Positions 8,747 through 18,260 of a stretch of DNA of 64,000 bases are shown here, one piece after another (the stretch's first letter is position 1; each line of letters starts with the position of its first letter). The notes under the pieces are model-generated. The model did not search any database, had not been told where the DNA came from, and worked only from the letters and a program-made list of their open reading frames with translations. The DNA comes from an uncultured Paracoccaceae bacterium (GTDB lineage Bacteria > Pseudomonadota > Alphaproteobacteria > Rhodobacterales > Rhodobacteraceae). The translations under genes and the position numbers were made by a program. The stretch covers positions 62,001 to 126,000 of the forward strand of contig CANMWG010000004.1 in NCBI GenBank assembly GCA_947501555.1, written 5' to 3'.

Positions 8747-9900
8747 TCCATCAATAATTCACGCAGCACCGCATTTAAAACAGGGCGACCTTGCGGCGTC
8801 AGATAAAGCTGTCCACCGTTCTTCTCAATCATGCCCATATCTTCTAATGCTTTGATTTTAATATTAATTTTATCATATTGAGGCTGTGGAATCCGTCCAA
8901 GATCCACACCTTCTGTCAGCCGCAGTCCCATCAAGAGGAACTCAGACATCTGATCATCAGTGCTCAACCAAGCACGATCAGTTTCGCCTGATCCAGTCTT
9001 ATTTACTTGCGCCAACCAAGCCGCCGGCCCCATAGGTGCCTCGGTTGCAAACCGCTGCCCGCCAACGGTGACCCGGCCATGCGCGCCCGGTCCAATCCCA
9101 GCATAGTCACCATACCGCCAATAAATCTGATTATGCAGACTCTCATACCCTGGTTTGGCGTGATTTGAAACTTCGTACCCCGTGAATCCAGCTGCCCCAC
9201 AAACATCCTGCGTCAACGCATACATGTCTGCGGCGGCATCATCGTCGGGCAAACCGCGCAACTTGCCTGCGGCGTAACGATCGCCAAATGCGGTCCCTTC
9301 TTCGATGGTCAATTGATATAACGACAGGTGATCAATCGCCATGGAAAGCGCATGATGTAACTCAGCGCGCCACGTGTCCAAGGATTGGCCTTGTCGCGCA
9401 TAAATCAGATCAAAACTGACCCGTTCAAACACGTCCCGAGCGATATCAAAAGCGGCAAATGCTTCACCCGCTGTGTGCAATCGGCCCAATGCTCTCAAAT
9501 CGGCGTCGTTCAACGCCTGAATCCCCATAGAGACCCGATTTACGCCTGCATCGCGGTACCCAGAAAACCGCTCCGCTTCAACGGACGTTGGGTTAGCTTC
9601 TAAAGTGATTTCAATATCGTTTGCGCAGCTCCATGTTGCGCGGACTTTCGTTAGAATGGCGTCAACGACTGACGCGTCCATCATACTTGGGGTGCCACCG
9701 CCAAAAAACACAGACCTTAGGATGCGCCCCTGTGTCTCGGACCCAACACGCGCAATTTCACTCAGATAGGCCGCTTGCCATGCCTTCTGATCAATTTGCG
9801 CCACGACATGGCTGTTAAAATCGCAATAAGGGCACTTCGCCTGACAGAATGGCCAATGGATATAGAGGCCAAAACCCCCGTGTTCCCAATCTTCAGGCAA
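8743..9900 (-). CDS. hemW: Radical SAM haem chaperone / coproporphyrinogen III oxidase-like HemW
   Basis: HemW proteins bind haem and a 4Fe-4S cluster and deliver haem to respiratory enzymes; older annotations call them oxygen-independent coproporphyrinogen oxidase. The 385-residue protein has CQAKCPYC (Cys19, Cys23, Cys26), the radical SAM CxxxCxxC motif, then FFGGGTPS near 65-72 and the HemW-type C-terminal domain. The spacing lacks the extra fourth cysteine (CxxxCxxCxC) of true HemN, which supports HemW. It overlaps rdgB by 8 bp as last gene of the rph-rdgB-hemW unit. Confidence 0.92.
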   Translation of the reverse strand: MPEDWEHGGFGLYIHWPFCQAKCPYCDFNSHVVAQIDQKAWQAAYLSEIARVGSETQGRILRSVFFGGGTPSMMDASVVDAILTKVRATWSCANDIEITLEANPTSVEAERFSGYRDAGVNRVSMGIQALNDADLRALGRLHTAGEAFAAFDIARDVFERVSFDLIYARQGQSLDTWRAELHHALSMAIDHLSLYQLTIEEGTAFGDRYAAGKLRGLPDDDAAADMYALTQDVCGAAGFTGYEVSNHAKPGYESLHNQIYWRYGDYAGIGPGAHGRVTVGGQRFATEAPMGPAAWLAQVNKTGSGETDRAWLSTDDQMSEFLLMGLRLTEGVDLGRIPQPQYDKINIKIKALEDMGMIEKNGGQLYLTPQGRPVLNAVLRELLMD

Positions 9901-10501
9901 AGCAACCCGCGACCAATTTGGCTACCGCATCTGCACGATGGCTGATCTTGTTTTTTTCCCAGCGATCCATTTCACCAAACGTGACATCGTGCCCATCTGG
10001 CTGAAAAATTGGATCATATCCATGGCCTTGATCACCACGCATTGGCCAAACAATCTGGCCCGGCATGACGCCCGCAAAGACCTCATCATGCCCATCGGGC
10101 CAGGCTAAAACCATCGTGCAGCAAAATCGGGCTGTGCGCGGAAATGGGGCCGAAACAGTCTCTAACGCGGCCCAAGTCCGTTCCATAGCCATCTTAAAGT
10201 CACGTCCATTCGGCGTCTCCGCCCAATCTGCGGTGTACACACCGGGCGCGCCATTCAGCCCATCCACCTCGATCCCACTATCGTCCGCAAGGCACGGTAA
10301 CCCTGTAGCTTTCACAGCCGCATGGGCTTTGATGCGGGCGTTGCCGACAAAGGTAGTTTCGGTTTCTTCAGGCTCAGGCAATCCATGATCAGCGTTCGAC
10401 GACAATTTCACGCCGAAAGGCGACAGCAAATCCACCATCTCCTCAAGCTTACCGGCATTATGGGTCGCAATAACCAGTTGATCACCGTCGAACTTACGCA
10501 T
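9893..10501 (-). CDS. rdgB: Non-canonical purine NTP pyrophosphatase, RdgB/HAM1 family
   Basis: Hydrolyses dITP, XTP and related deaminated purine nucleotides to monophosphates, keeping them out of DNA and RNA. The 202-residue protein carries IATHNAGKLEEM (11-22), LADDSGIEVDGLNGAPGVYT (71-90), GYDPIFQPDG and the C-terminal SHRADA motif, all diagnostic of the family. Its ATG shares bases with the rph stop, and its end overlaps hemW, so the three genes are tightly coupled. Normal length, no irregularity. Confidence 0.95.
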   Translation of the reverse strand: MRKFDGDQLVIATHNAGKLEEMVDLLSPFGVKLSSNADHGLPEPEETETTFVGNARIKAHAAVKATGLPCLADDSGIEVDGLNGAPGVYTADWAETPNGRDFKMAMERTWAALETVSAPFPRTARFCCTMVLAWPDGHDEVFAGVMPGQIVWPMRGDQGHGYDPIFQPDGHDVTFGEMDRWEKNKISHRADAVAKLVAGCFA

Positions 10502-11208
10502 CAGGCGACGGCCGCCAATTGAGCTGCGGTCAGCTCAGCAACACCCTTTTCAGCCAGATCCAACAGCCCATCCATCTGGGCACGGCTAAACACGGAACCT
10601 TCCGCAGACATCTGCACTTCGATCAACTTGCCGCTGGTCATGACAAAATTCCCATCGACACCCGCTTCGCTGTCCTCAGGATAATCCAGATCCAGCACTT
10701 CCTGGCCCGCATAAATCCCGCAAGAAATCGCAGCGACTGGATCAACAAGCGGATCAGTAATCACATCACCGGCTTTCATCAGCTTCTGCACAGCCAGCTT
10801 CAAAGCAACCCAACCGCCGGTGATTGATGCACACCGGGTGCCACCATCAGCTTGGATGACGTCACAATCGACGACAATCTGCCGCTCACCTAAGGCCACA
10901 CGGTCAACGCCCGCGCGCAATGAGCGGCCGATCAAACGCTGGATTTCTTGGGTGCGGCCAGATTGACCATTTTTGGCCTCGCGGCGCATGCGGGTATTCG
11001 TCGCGCGGGGCAGCATGCCATATTCGGCCGTGACCCAACCCAAGCCGGAATTTTTCAAGAACGGAGGCACACGTTCGTCAATCGTCGCAGTGCACAACAC
11101 ATGCGTATTCCCGCATTTGATCAGGCAAGAGCCTTCGGCATGCATCGTAACGCCTGTTTCGATGGACACAGTGCGCATTTCGTTGGTCTGACGGCCGGAT
11201 GGACGCAT
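10501..11208 (-). CDS. rph: Ribonuclease PH
   Basis: Phosphorolytic 3'-5' exoribonuclease that trims tRNA precursors. I start it at the ATG at 11208 ([12 protein letters not shown]..., 235 residues, the usual length). CAGGAG lies just upstream, whereas the longer open frame (to 11253) adds an unconserved peptide. Family motifs are GRSLRAGVD and [12 protein letters not shown] for phosphate and RNA binding. It is the first gene of the minus-strand unit rph-rdgB-hemW and is divergent from hrcA; promoters for both must lie in the 131-bp gap. Confidence 0.95.
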   Translation of the reverse strand: MRPSGRQTNEMRTVSIETGVTMHAEGSCLIKCGNTHVLCTATIDERVPPFLKNSGLGWVTAEYGMLPRATNTRMRREAKNGQSGRTQEIQRLIGRSLRAGVDRVALGERQIVVDCDVIQADGGTRCASITGGWVALKLAVQKLMKAGDVITDPLVDPVAAISCGIYAGQEVLDLDYPEDSEAGVDGNFVMTSGKLIEVQMSAEGSVFSRAQMDGLLDLAEKGVAELTAAQLAAVA

Positions 11209-11339
11209 GGGATCACTCCTGTTTGTTGCACCACCCCGATACGCTGCCCACATATGAAATCCAACCCCGATTGACGCTGGGCGTACTTTCGTTTTAATTG
11301 CCCAGCCTCTTAATTACCCAGCCTCGACCCGGGAATCCG

Positions 11340-12404
11340 ATGAACGACCAGACACCAAACATTGAAGACATGAACGATCGCTCGCGCGAAGTCTTCCGGC
11401 GCGTCGTCGAAGGCTATCTGGAAAGCGGTTCACCTGTTGGGTCCCGGACCTTAACGCGCAGCTTGTCGGAACAGGTCAGTGCGGCGACGATCCGCAATGT
11501 TATGCAGGATCTCGAATTTCTTGGACTTCTCGACAGCCCGCATATTAGCGCAGGTCGTATCCCAACCCAGCTTGGGCTCCGGATGTTTGTTGACGGGCTG
11601 CTGGAAGTCGGGGATTTGGACGGGAAAGACCGTGAAACAATCGACCGGACACTAGGCAGCAACGATCAGGATGTTGGCATGGTTTTGGATCAGGTCGGCC
11701 AGGCGCTTTCTGGGGTGACGCAGGGCGCCAGTCTTGTTCTGACGCCAAAACATGAAGCACCCATCAAACATATTGAATTTGTGTCGTTGGCGCGGGATCG
11801 AGCGCTTGTCGTGCTGGTGTTTGCAGATGGGCATGTGGAAAACCGAATTTTCACCCCACCTGCTGGGCAAACACCGTCTTCGATGCGGGAAGCCGCGAAT
11901 TTCCTGAACGCAATTGCGGAAGGGCGGACACTCTCTGAACTAGGCTCAGTCATATCCCGGGAAATCGCGAACCGCCGTCAGGAAATTGACAGCCTTGCCG
12001 CAGATCTGGTGGAAAACGGACTGGCACTTTGGGAAAACGAAGGCGAAGCGACGGAACGGTTGATTGTTCGGGGACGGGGTAACCTGCTTTCAGACAGCGA
12101 AGACGAGGTCGATCTCGAACGGATCCGCAGCCTCTTTGACGACCTTGAGCGCAAGCGCGATATCGCCCAATTTCTTGATTTAGCCGAAGAAGGTGACGGT
12201 GTTCGCATTTTTATCGGGTCAGAAAACAAATTGTTCTCACTTTCGGGTTCCTCTCTGGTTGTTTCCCCTTATATGAACGCCGACAAAAAGATTATTGGCG
12301 CTGTTGGCGTCATTGGTCCAACACGTCTGAACTACGGGCGTATCGTGCCCATCGTAAATTACACCGCGCAGCTGGTAGGCAAGATGATTGCTGACCGCTC
12401 ATGA
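11340..12404 (+). CDS. hrcA: Heat-inducible transcription repressor HrcA
   Basis: Represses chaperone operons by binding CIRCE inverted repeats. The 354-residue protein starts at ATG 11340 with GGGA upstream; the frame extends 14 codons further but without family similarity. The N-terminal winged helix includes VSAATIRNVMQDLE near residues 43-56, followed by the HrcA dimerisation core ending ...LNYGRIVPIVNYTAQLVG. It lies 12 bp before grpE, the usual partner. I looked for a CIRCE element (TTAGCACTC-N9-GAGTGCTAA) upstream and did not find one, so autoregulation through CIRCE at this spot is not supported. Confidence 0.95.
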   Translation: MNDQTPNIEDMNDRSREVFRRVVEGYLESGSPVGSRTLTRSLSEQVSAATIRNVMQDLEFLGLLDSPHISAGRIPTQLGLRMFVDGLLEVGDLDGKDRETIDRTLGSNDQDVGMVLDQVGQALSGVTQGASLVLTPKHEAPIKHIEFVSLARDRALVVLVFADGHVENRIFTPPAGQTPSSMREAANFLNAIAEGRTLSELGSVISREIANRRQEIDSLAADLVENGLALWENEGEATERLIVRGRGNLLSDSEDEVDLERIRSLFDDLERKRDIAQFLDLAEEGDGVRIFIGSENKLFSLSGSSLVVSPYMNADKKIIGAVGVIGPTRLNYGRIVPIVNYTAQLVGKMIADRS

Positions 12405-12416
12405 CAGGAAAAGTTG

Positions 12417-12974
12417 ATGTCTGAGAAAGAAGAAGAACTACAGTCTTTGGATGAACTCGCCGCAGAAGGCGATGAGCCTGATTTTGATCAGGCCGAGGCT
12501 ACATTCGATGAGATTGAAGCCCTCCGGGTCGAGCGTGATGATTACCGTGACAAATTCATGCGGGCACTGGCTGACAGCGAAAACATGCGCAAACGGGCCG
12601 ACCGAGACCGGCGCGAGGCAGAAAACTATGGCGGTTCAAAACTGGCCCGCGATATGCTGCCCGTCTATGACAATATGCGCCGCGCATTGCAGGCCGTGGA
12701 AGACAGCGAAAAAGAAGCCAACGCCGCCTTGCTTGAGGGTGTTGAGTTGACCATGCGTGAGCTGATCAGCGTCTTCAAAAAGCACGGCATTGACCCAATC
12801 GTGCCCGAAGTTGGCGATAAATTCGATCCGCAGCATCATCAGGCTATGTTTGAGGCACCTGTGCCAGGTACCAAAGCAGGCGAAATCATTCAGGTCGCCG
12901 CCGAGGGTTTCATGCTGCATGATCGGCTTTTGCGTCCGGCCCAAGTCGGTGTGTCATCAACACCCGCATCTTGA
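12417..12974 (+). CDS. grpE: GrpE, nucleotide exchange factor of DnaK
   Basis: Releases ADP from DnaK in the Hsp70 chaperone cycle. The 185-residue protein has an acidic N-terminus, a long coiled-coil stretch (about residues 30-85, including NMRKRADRDRREAENYG), and the C-terminal beta domain with GDKFDPQHHQAMF. ATG 12417 is preferred over the adjacent TTG 12414 because AGGAAAA is then properly spaced. It is co-transcribed with hrcA and followed by a 26-bp perfect palindrome shared with the end of mutS. Confidence 0.95.
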   Translation: MSEKEEELQSLDELAAEGDEPDFDQAEATFDEIEALRVERDDYRDKFMRALADSENMRKRADRDRREAENYGGSKLARDMLPVYDNMRRALQAVEDSEKEANAALLEGVELTMRELISVFKKHGIDPIVPEVGDKFDPQHHQAMFEAPVPGTKAGEIIQVAAEGFMLHDRLLRPAQVGVSSTPAS

Positions 12975-13008
12975 TCGGTCGGCAAAGAGCGGACGGCCGT
13001 TAAATCAG

Positions 13009-13034
13009 GTAAGATGGGTTTAAACCCATCTTAC
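13009..13034. terminator. 26-bp perfect palindrome, probable two-way terminator (grpE / mutS)
   Basis: GTAAGATGGG-TTTAAA-CCCATCTTAC folds into a 10-bp stem with a 6-base loop, identical on both strands. It lies between the convergent grpE and mutS and contains the mutS stop codon (13031-13033). There is no long T-tract on either side, so termination strength is uncertain. Confidence 0.55.
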
Positions 13035-15649
13035 AGCAATTCACGAAGCTCATAGATAAACGCCAATGCATCTTTCGGAGTCATTTCGTCTGGAAGAACA
13101 TCCTTCAACCGATTTTCAACTTCCGATTCCTTTGCAGCAACAGATATCGGCGCAGGCGTGGCAGCAAACAACGGCAGGTCGTCAATGATCGCCTTGCGCG
13201 TAGACCCACCCTCTCGTTCGCCCTTTTCCAAAGCCTCCAACACCACCTTTGCACGCTCTACCACGACTGGCGGTAAACCGGCCAAACGGGCCACTTGAAC
13301 GCCATAACTGCGATCTGCAGTCCCACGCTTGACCTCATGGAGGAAGATGACATCGCCTTCCCACTCCTTGACACTGACCGTGGCGTTTTCCACCCCAGCC
13401 AGCTTTGCCGAAAGTGCTGACATCTCGTGGTAATGCGTAGCAAACAAAGCCCGACACCTGTTCACATCATGCAAGTGTTCCAAGGTGGCCCAGGCGATCG
13501 ACAGCCCATCATAGGTTGCGGTGCCACGGCCAATCTCATCCAAAATAACCAAAGCTCGGTCGTCTGCCTGATTCAAAATCGCAGCAGTTTCCACCATCTC
13601 GACCATAAACGTCGACCGACCACGCGCCAGATCATCAGACGCCCCTACGCGACTGAAAATCTGGCTAACAATTCCAATATGTGCTGCACGCGCGGGCACA
13701 AAACTCCCCATCTGCGCCAAAATCGCCAGTAACGCATTCTGCCGTAAGAACGTCGATTTACCCGCCATGTTCGGACCAGTCAGCAACCAGATCGACGCTT
13801 GGGTTAATCCGCAATCATTCGCGATGAATGGTGCACCATCTTTCTGTAAAGCGGCTTCAACAACCGGATGCCTGCCGCCTTGGATATCAAAGGCCCGACT
13901 ATCATCCACCTTTGGCCTGACCCAATTTTCTGCCACCGCCAGATGTGCCAAAGCGGCGTTCAAATCAAACTCTGCCAAAGCGCGGGCAAGTGCCCCCAAC
14001 GGCCCAGCCTGCTCCAAAATCGCCTGACTTAGGCTGGAATAGAGCCGCTTTTCGATCTCAAGGGCCCGTCCGCCCGCATTCAAAATCCGGGTTTCGATCT
14101 CGGACAGTTCCACCGTGGTAAAGCGTACTTGATTGGCTGTGGTTTGCCGATGAATGAACGTTTCGTTCAATGGCGCGGCCATCATTTTCTCAGCATGCGT
14201 CGCGGTCGTCTCGATAAAGTACCCCAGCACGTTGTTGTGTTTGATCTTCAACGACGAAACGCCAGACAACTCAATAAACTCGGCCTGCATCGCGGCGATA
14301 ATCGACCTGCCCTCGTCACGCAGCTTGCGTGCTTCATCAAGTTCGGCGTCATAGCCAGGAGCAATAAACCCACCATCACGCGCCAAAATTGGGGGCTCGG
14401 CAACCAGTGCATCATCCAGCAAGGCCAACAACGCGTCGTGACCGGCCAAGTCTCGTGCTGCATCAGCCAAAACATACGGAAAATCCGCGTCAGGGATCGT
14501 TGCCGCCTGCGCAATCGTATTGCGAATAGCCGCCATATCCCGTGGACCGCCGCGATCAACGCCTAGCCGAGATAGGGCACGGTCCAGATCATGCACCCCG
14601 CGCAACGCATCGCGCATGTCTTCTAATAATCGACCCTGTTCCGCCAGAAAAGCCACAGAATCCTGTCGGCCAACTATCACAGACAGGTCACAGGATGGCG
14701 ACGACAACCGCCGTTCCAACAAACGGGCGCCACCTGCTGTCACCGTCCGATCAATGCAATGCAACAACGACCCTTGTTTGCCACCATTCATTGCGTGGGT
14801 CAGTTCCAACGACCGGCGGGTTGCGGCGTCAATTTGAACGGCAGCGGATTGGCCTTCTTGCACGGGTGGGCGCAATAGGGGCAATTTGCCTTTCTGTGTG
14901 ATATCAAGGTATTCGGCAACGGCAGACATCGCGGCAATTTCAGCCCGCGAAAAACGACCAAAGGCGTCCAAAGACCCAACCTTGTACAAATCACAAAGCC
15001 TGCGATCCCCAGCGGCACTGTCAAAGGCCGCAGCACCCAATGTGGTTAGCACGGCGCCGGAATCAGACACTAATCCAGCCCAATCCGCCTCAGATCCATC
15101 CACGACAATCAACTCACGTGGTGTCAACCGCGCGAGTTCGGGACCCAAAGCAGCACCGGAACACGGGGTCACATGAAACACCCCAGTCGAAATATCGACC
15201 CAAGCCAGCGCCCCTTCCCCACGAACAACCGCATAGGAGGCCAGAAAGTTATGGCGGCGCGCATCCAGCAAAGAATCTTCGGTCAATGTGCCCGGTGTGA
15301 CCAGCCGGACAACCTCGCGTTTTACAACCGCTTTATACCCGCGCTTTTTCGCCTCAGCTGGACTTTCCATCTGTTCACAGACGGCAACGCGAAATCCTTT
15401 CCGGATCAGGGTCAGAAAATACCCCTCAGCAGCATGATGCGGGACACCACACATCGGAATGTCGCCACCCTCATGCTTGCCGCGCTTTGTCAGGGCGATA
15501 TCCAACGCCTCAGCTGCGGCCACAGCATCATCAAAAAACATCTCGTAGAAATCGCCCATGCGATAAAAAAGCAGGGCATCTGGATGCGCCGCTTTGATCT
15601 CAAGATATTGCGCCATCATGGGCGTTACAGTGGCTTTCGTGGTATTCAT
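13031..15649 (-). CDS. mutS: DNA mismatch repair protein MutS
   Basis: Recognises mismatches and small loops in DNA and recruits MutL. I start it at ATG 15649 (872 residues) because GGGGGA lies just before it; the open frame continues upstream to 15757 without similarity. The mismatch-binding motif GDFYEMF lies at residues 32-38 (Phe34). ATPase motifs are Walker A GPNMAGKST at about 625-633, Walker B VILDEIGRG around 700-708 and the TATYDGLS and THYHEM segments. The C-terminal helices contain the short beta-clamp-like end. It is divergent from the malic enzyme and shares a palindrome with grpE at the 3' end. Complete, no irregularity. Confidence 0.97.
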   Translation of the reverse strand: MNTTKATVTPMMAQYLEIKAAHPDALLFYRMGDFYEMFFDDAVAAAEALDIALTKRGKHEGGDIPMCGVPHHAAEGYFLTLIRKGFRVAVCEQMESPAEAKKRGYKAVVKREVVRLVTPGTLTEDSLLDARRHNFLASYAVVRGEGALAWVDISTGVFHVTPCSGAALGPELARLTPRELIVVDGSEADWAGLVSDSGAVLTTLGAAAFDSAAGDRRLCDLYKVGSLDAFGRFSRAEIAAMSAVAEYLDITQKGKLPLLRPPVQEGQSAAVQIDAATRRSLELTHAMNGGKQGSLLHCIDRTVTAGGARLLERRLSSPSCDLSVIVGRQDSVAFLAEQGRLLEDMRDALRGVHDLDRALSRLGVDRGGPRDMAAIRNTIAQAATIPDADFPYVLADAARDLAGHDALLALLDDALVAEPPILARDGGFIAPGYDAELDEARKLRDEGRSIIAAMQAEFIELSGVSSLKIKHNNVLGYFIETTATHAEKMMAAPLNETFIHRQTTANQVRFTTVELSEIETRILNAGGRALEIEKRLYSSLSQAILEQAGPLGALARALAEFDLNAALAHLAVAENWVRPKVDDSRAFDIQGGRHPVVEAALQKDGAPFIANDCGLTQASIWLLTGPNMAGKSTFLRQNALLAILAQMGSFVPARAAHIGIVSQIFSRVGASDDLARGRSTFMVEMVETAAILNQADDRALVILDEIGRGTATYDGLSIAWATLEHLHDVNRCRALFATHYHEMSALSAKLAGVENATVSVKEWEGDVIFLHEVKRGTADRSYGVQVARLAGLPPVVVERAKVVLEALEKGEREGGSTRKAIIDDLPLFAATPAPISVAAKESEVENRLKDVLPDEMTPKDALAFIYELRELL

Positions 15650-15772
15650 GCGTCCCCCGGGATCGTGCTGCGCACAGTAGCAGGCCATGAAACCCGCGAA
15701 ACCCCGAAATGAACCCGTTGCGGCAGCGGCCCGGAACCCGCTATGTCTTGGGTGCAACCGTGGGGGGATACA

Positions 15773-18028
15773 ATGCCAAAGACAAAACTAACGCGTGAGG
15801 ACGCGCTGCAATTTCACATGCAGCCCAGCCCTGGCAAATGGGAAATCCAGGCCACCGTCCCGATGACGACACAGCGGGACTTGTCCCTGGCTTATTCTCC
15901 CGGTGTGGCAATCCCTTGCGAAGAAATCGCTGAAGATCCGGCCACGGCGTATGACTACACGAACAAAGGCAATCTGGTTGCGGTGATTTCCAATGGTACC
16001 GCTGTCCTTGGGCTAGGGAACCTCGGTGCGCTGGGTTCCAAACCTGTGATGGAAGGTAAATCCGTCCTGTTCAAACGTTTCGCTGATGTCAATTCCATCG
16101 ATATCGAGTTGGACACCGAAGACCCCGAAGAATTTATCAAAGCCGTGCGCCTGATGGGCCCCACCTTTGGTGGCATAAACCTTGAAGACATCAAGGCACC
16201 TGAATGCTTTATCATTGAACAAACGCTGAAAGAGCAGATGGACATCCCCGTCTTCCACGACGACCAGCACGGAACGGCTGTGATCTGTGCCGCGGGCCTG
16301 CTGAACGCGTTGCATCTGTCCGGCAAGAAGATCGATGAGGTCAAGATTGTCCTCAACGGTGCCGGTGCTGCCGGGATCGCTTGCCTAGAGTTGCTCAAAT
16401 CCATGGGTGCCAAACACGACAATTGCATCATGTGCGATACCAAAGGGGTGATTTATCAGGGCCGGACTGAGGGCATGAACCAATGGAAATCCGCCCATGC
16501 GGCCAATACAAAAGCGCGCAGTCTTGATGACGCAATGAAGGATTGTGACGTCTTTCTTGGGGTCAGCGCCAAAGGGGCTGTGACACAAGAAATGGTGTCT
16601 AACATGGCCCAAAACCCAGTTATTTTCGCCATGGCGAACCCCGATCCGGAAATCACACCCGAAGATGCACATGCGGTGCGGGAAGACGCGATCGTAGCAA
16701 CTGGGCGCAGCGATTACCCCAATCAGGTCAACAACGTGCTGGGGTTCCCCTACCTGTTCCGTGGCGCGTTGGATATCCATGCCCGTGCGATCAATGATGA
16801 AATGAAGATCGCCTGCGCCGAAGCACTGGCTGCCCTTGCTCGCGAAGATGTACCCGACGAAGTGGCAATGGCTTACGGCAAAAAGCTCTCATTCGGGCGC
16901 GATTACATCATCCCCACGCCTTTCGATCCAAGGCTAATCCACCGGATCCCAACGGCTGTCGCACAGGCCGGCATGAAAACGGGTGTCGCGCGCAGGCCCA
17001 TCGTCGATATGGAAGCCTACGAACTCAACCTCAAATCACGCATGGATCCGACGCAGTCCATCTTGCGCAGTCTCAACGCACGGGCCCGTGCCAATCAATC
17101 CACGCTCGTTTTCGCCGAGGGCGATGACCCGCGTGTTCTACGGGCTGCGGTGCTTTATCAACGGTCCGGCATGGGCAAAGCGCTGATCGTCGGGCGCGAT
17201 GATGACGTAAAGCAAAATCTTTCTGCCGAAGGTCTCGCGGAAGCCTTTGATGAGCTAGAGATCATTAACGCTGCCACCACACCACATCTCGAAACGTACA
17301 AAGAGTTTCTCTACAAACGCCTGCAACGCAAAGGGTTCGACGCGCAAGATGTACATAGGCTGGCGGCGCGTGACCGGCATGTTTTTGCGTCACTTATGCT
17401 TGCGCATGGGCATGCTGACGGCATGGTTACAGGGGCGACGCGCAAATCGGCGCATATTCTTGAGCTTATCAACCATGTCTTCGACGCCGAGCCGCACGAT
17501 GGGGCCGTTGGGGTCACAGCAGTTCTGAACAACGGGCGCATTGTGCTCATCGCGGACACATTGGTGCATGAATGGCCTGATGAAAGCGATCTTGCGGATA
17601 TTGCGGAACGTGGGGCCTTCGTCGCACGAGAATTGGGGCTCGAGCCACGTGTGGCATTCCTGTCCTTTTCTACCTTCGGCTACCCTGTATCCGAGCGGGC
17701 CGAGAAAATGCACAAAGCACCCAAGGTCCTTGACGCACGCGAAGTCGATTTTGAATATGAGGGCGAAATGACCGTTGATGTCGCAATGAACCCCCAAGCG
17801 CAAGAAAACTACCCGTTCCAACGGTTGACCGGCCCCGCCAACGTACTTGTCGTACCGGCGCGACACTCGGCGTCGATCTCTGTAAAGCTGATGCAAGAAA
17901 TGGCGGGTGCGACGGTGATCGGCCCAATCCTTTCGGGCATCGGTAAGCCTGTCCAGATCTGCTCGACGGTTTCAACGGTAAATGACATTTTGAATATGGC
18001 CGTAATCGCAGCATGCAAAGTCGGCTAA
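15773..18028 (+). CDS. maeB: NADP-dependent malic enzyme with C-terminal phosphotransacetylase-like domain
   Basis: Decarboxylates malate to pyruvate with reduction of NADP+. The 751-residue hybrid has an N-terminal malic domain (AYSPGVAIPCEEI), metal and substrate residues in FHDDQHGTAV, a Rossmann loop LNGAGAAGIACLELL, and from about residue 430 a phosphate acetyltransferase-like domain. In characterised alphaproteobacterial enzymes of this type the second domain is regulatory and does not act as a transacetylase. ATG 15773 is chosen because of GGGGGGAT just upstream. It is monocistronic or followed by the small reading frame at 18029-18260. Confidence 0.95.
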   Translation: MPKTKLTREDALQFHMQPSPGKWEIQATVPMTTQRDLSLAYSPGVAIPCEEIAEDPATAYDYTNKGNLVAVISNGTAVLGLGNLGALGSKPVMEGKSVLFKRFADVNSIDIELDTEDPEEFIKAVRLMGPTFGGINLEDIKAPECFIIEQTLKEQMDIPVFHDDQHGTAVICAAGLLNALHLSGKKIDEVKIVLNGAGAAGIACLELLKSMGAKHDNCIMCDTKGVIYQGRTEGMNQWKSAHAANTKARSLDDAMKDCDVFLGVSAKGAVTQEMVSNMAQNPVIFAMANPDPEITPEDAHAVREDAIVATGRSDYPNQVNNVLGFPYLFRGALDIHARAINDEMKIACAEALAALAREDVPDEVAMAYGKKLSFGRDYIIPTPFDPRLIHRIPTAVAQAGMKTGVARRPIVDMEAYELNLKSRMDPTQSILRSLNARARANQSTLVFAEGDDPRVLRAAVLYQRSGMGKALIVGRDDDVKQNLSAEGLAEAFDELEIINAATTPHLETYKEFLYKRLQRKGFDAQDVHRLAARDRHVFASLMLAHGHADGMVTGATRKSAHILELINHVFDAEPHDGAVGVTAVLNNGRIVLIADTLVHEWPDESDLADIAERGAFVARELGLEPRVAFLSFSTFGYPVSERAEKMHKAPKVLDAREVDFEYEGEMTVDVAMNPQAQENYPFQRLTGPANVLVVPARHSASISVKLMQEMAGATVIGPILSGIGKPVQICSTVSTVNDILNMAVIAACKVG

Positions 18029-18104
18029 ATGGGCTTGTTTGACACTGTTTTTGAGAATTCCTTACTTTCGTCGTGGCAATGACAAGGCTTTTGCAAAAGC
18101 GGCT

Positions 18105-18260
18105 ATGCGGACGATCAAAAAGTATTATAACTCTGAATTCCGTGCCTGGCAGGATTGTTGCGTCGTTTGTGCCAAGAACTGGACACACGACGATACACCC
18201 ACCAATGCAAACGGGATCACGTATGATGAAGCACAAAAACAGTGGAGCGTGTTAGAATGA
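18105..18260 (+). CDS. Small hypothetical protein, possibly the 3' part of a frameshifted gene
   Basis: Not recognised. From ATG 18105 it encodes 51 residues rich in Trp, Tyr and Asn, with CCVVCAKNW near the middle. Its TGA overlaps the ribokinase ATG (ATGA), which supports real translation. The same frame is open further upstream without an ATG. Directly after the maeB stop, ATG 18029 opens another frame (MGLFDTVFENSLLSSWQ) that ends in UGA at 18080-18082. A +1 shift at this UGA-C would join the two into a 76-residue protein. Whether this is a real gene, a damaged one or a recoded one is open. A competing overlapping frame (18073-18255) looks less protein-like. Confidence 0.4.
   Translation: MRTIKKYYNSEFRAWQDCCVVCAKNWTHDDTPTNANGITYDEAQKQWSVLE

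Noticed and set aside
11209..11339. CIRCE operator upstream of hrcA
   Set aside because: Searched by eye for the 9-9-9 inverted repeat; not present in this gap.
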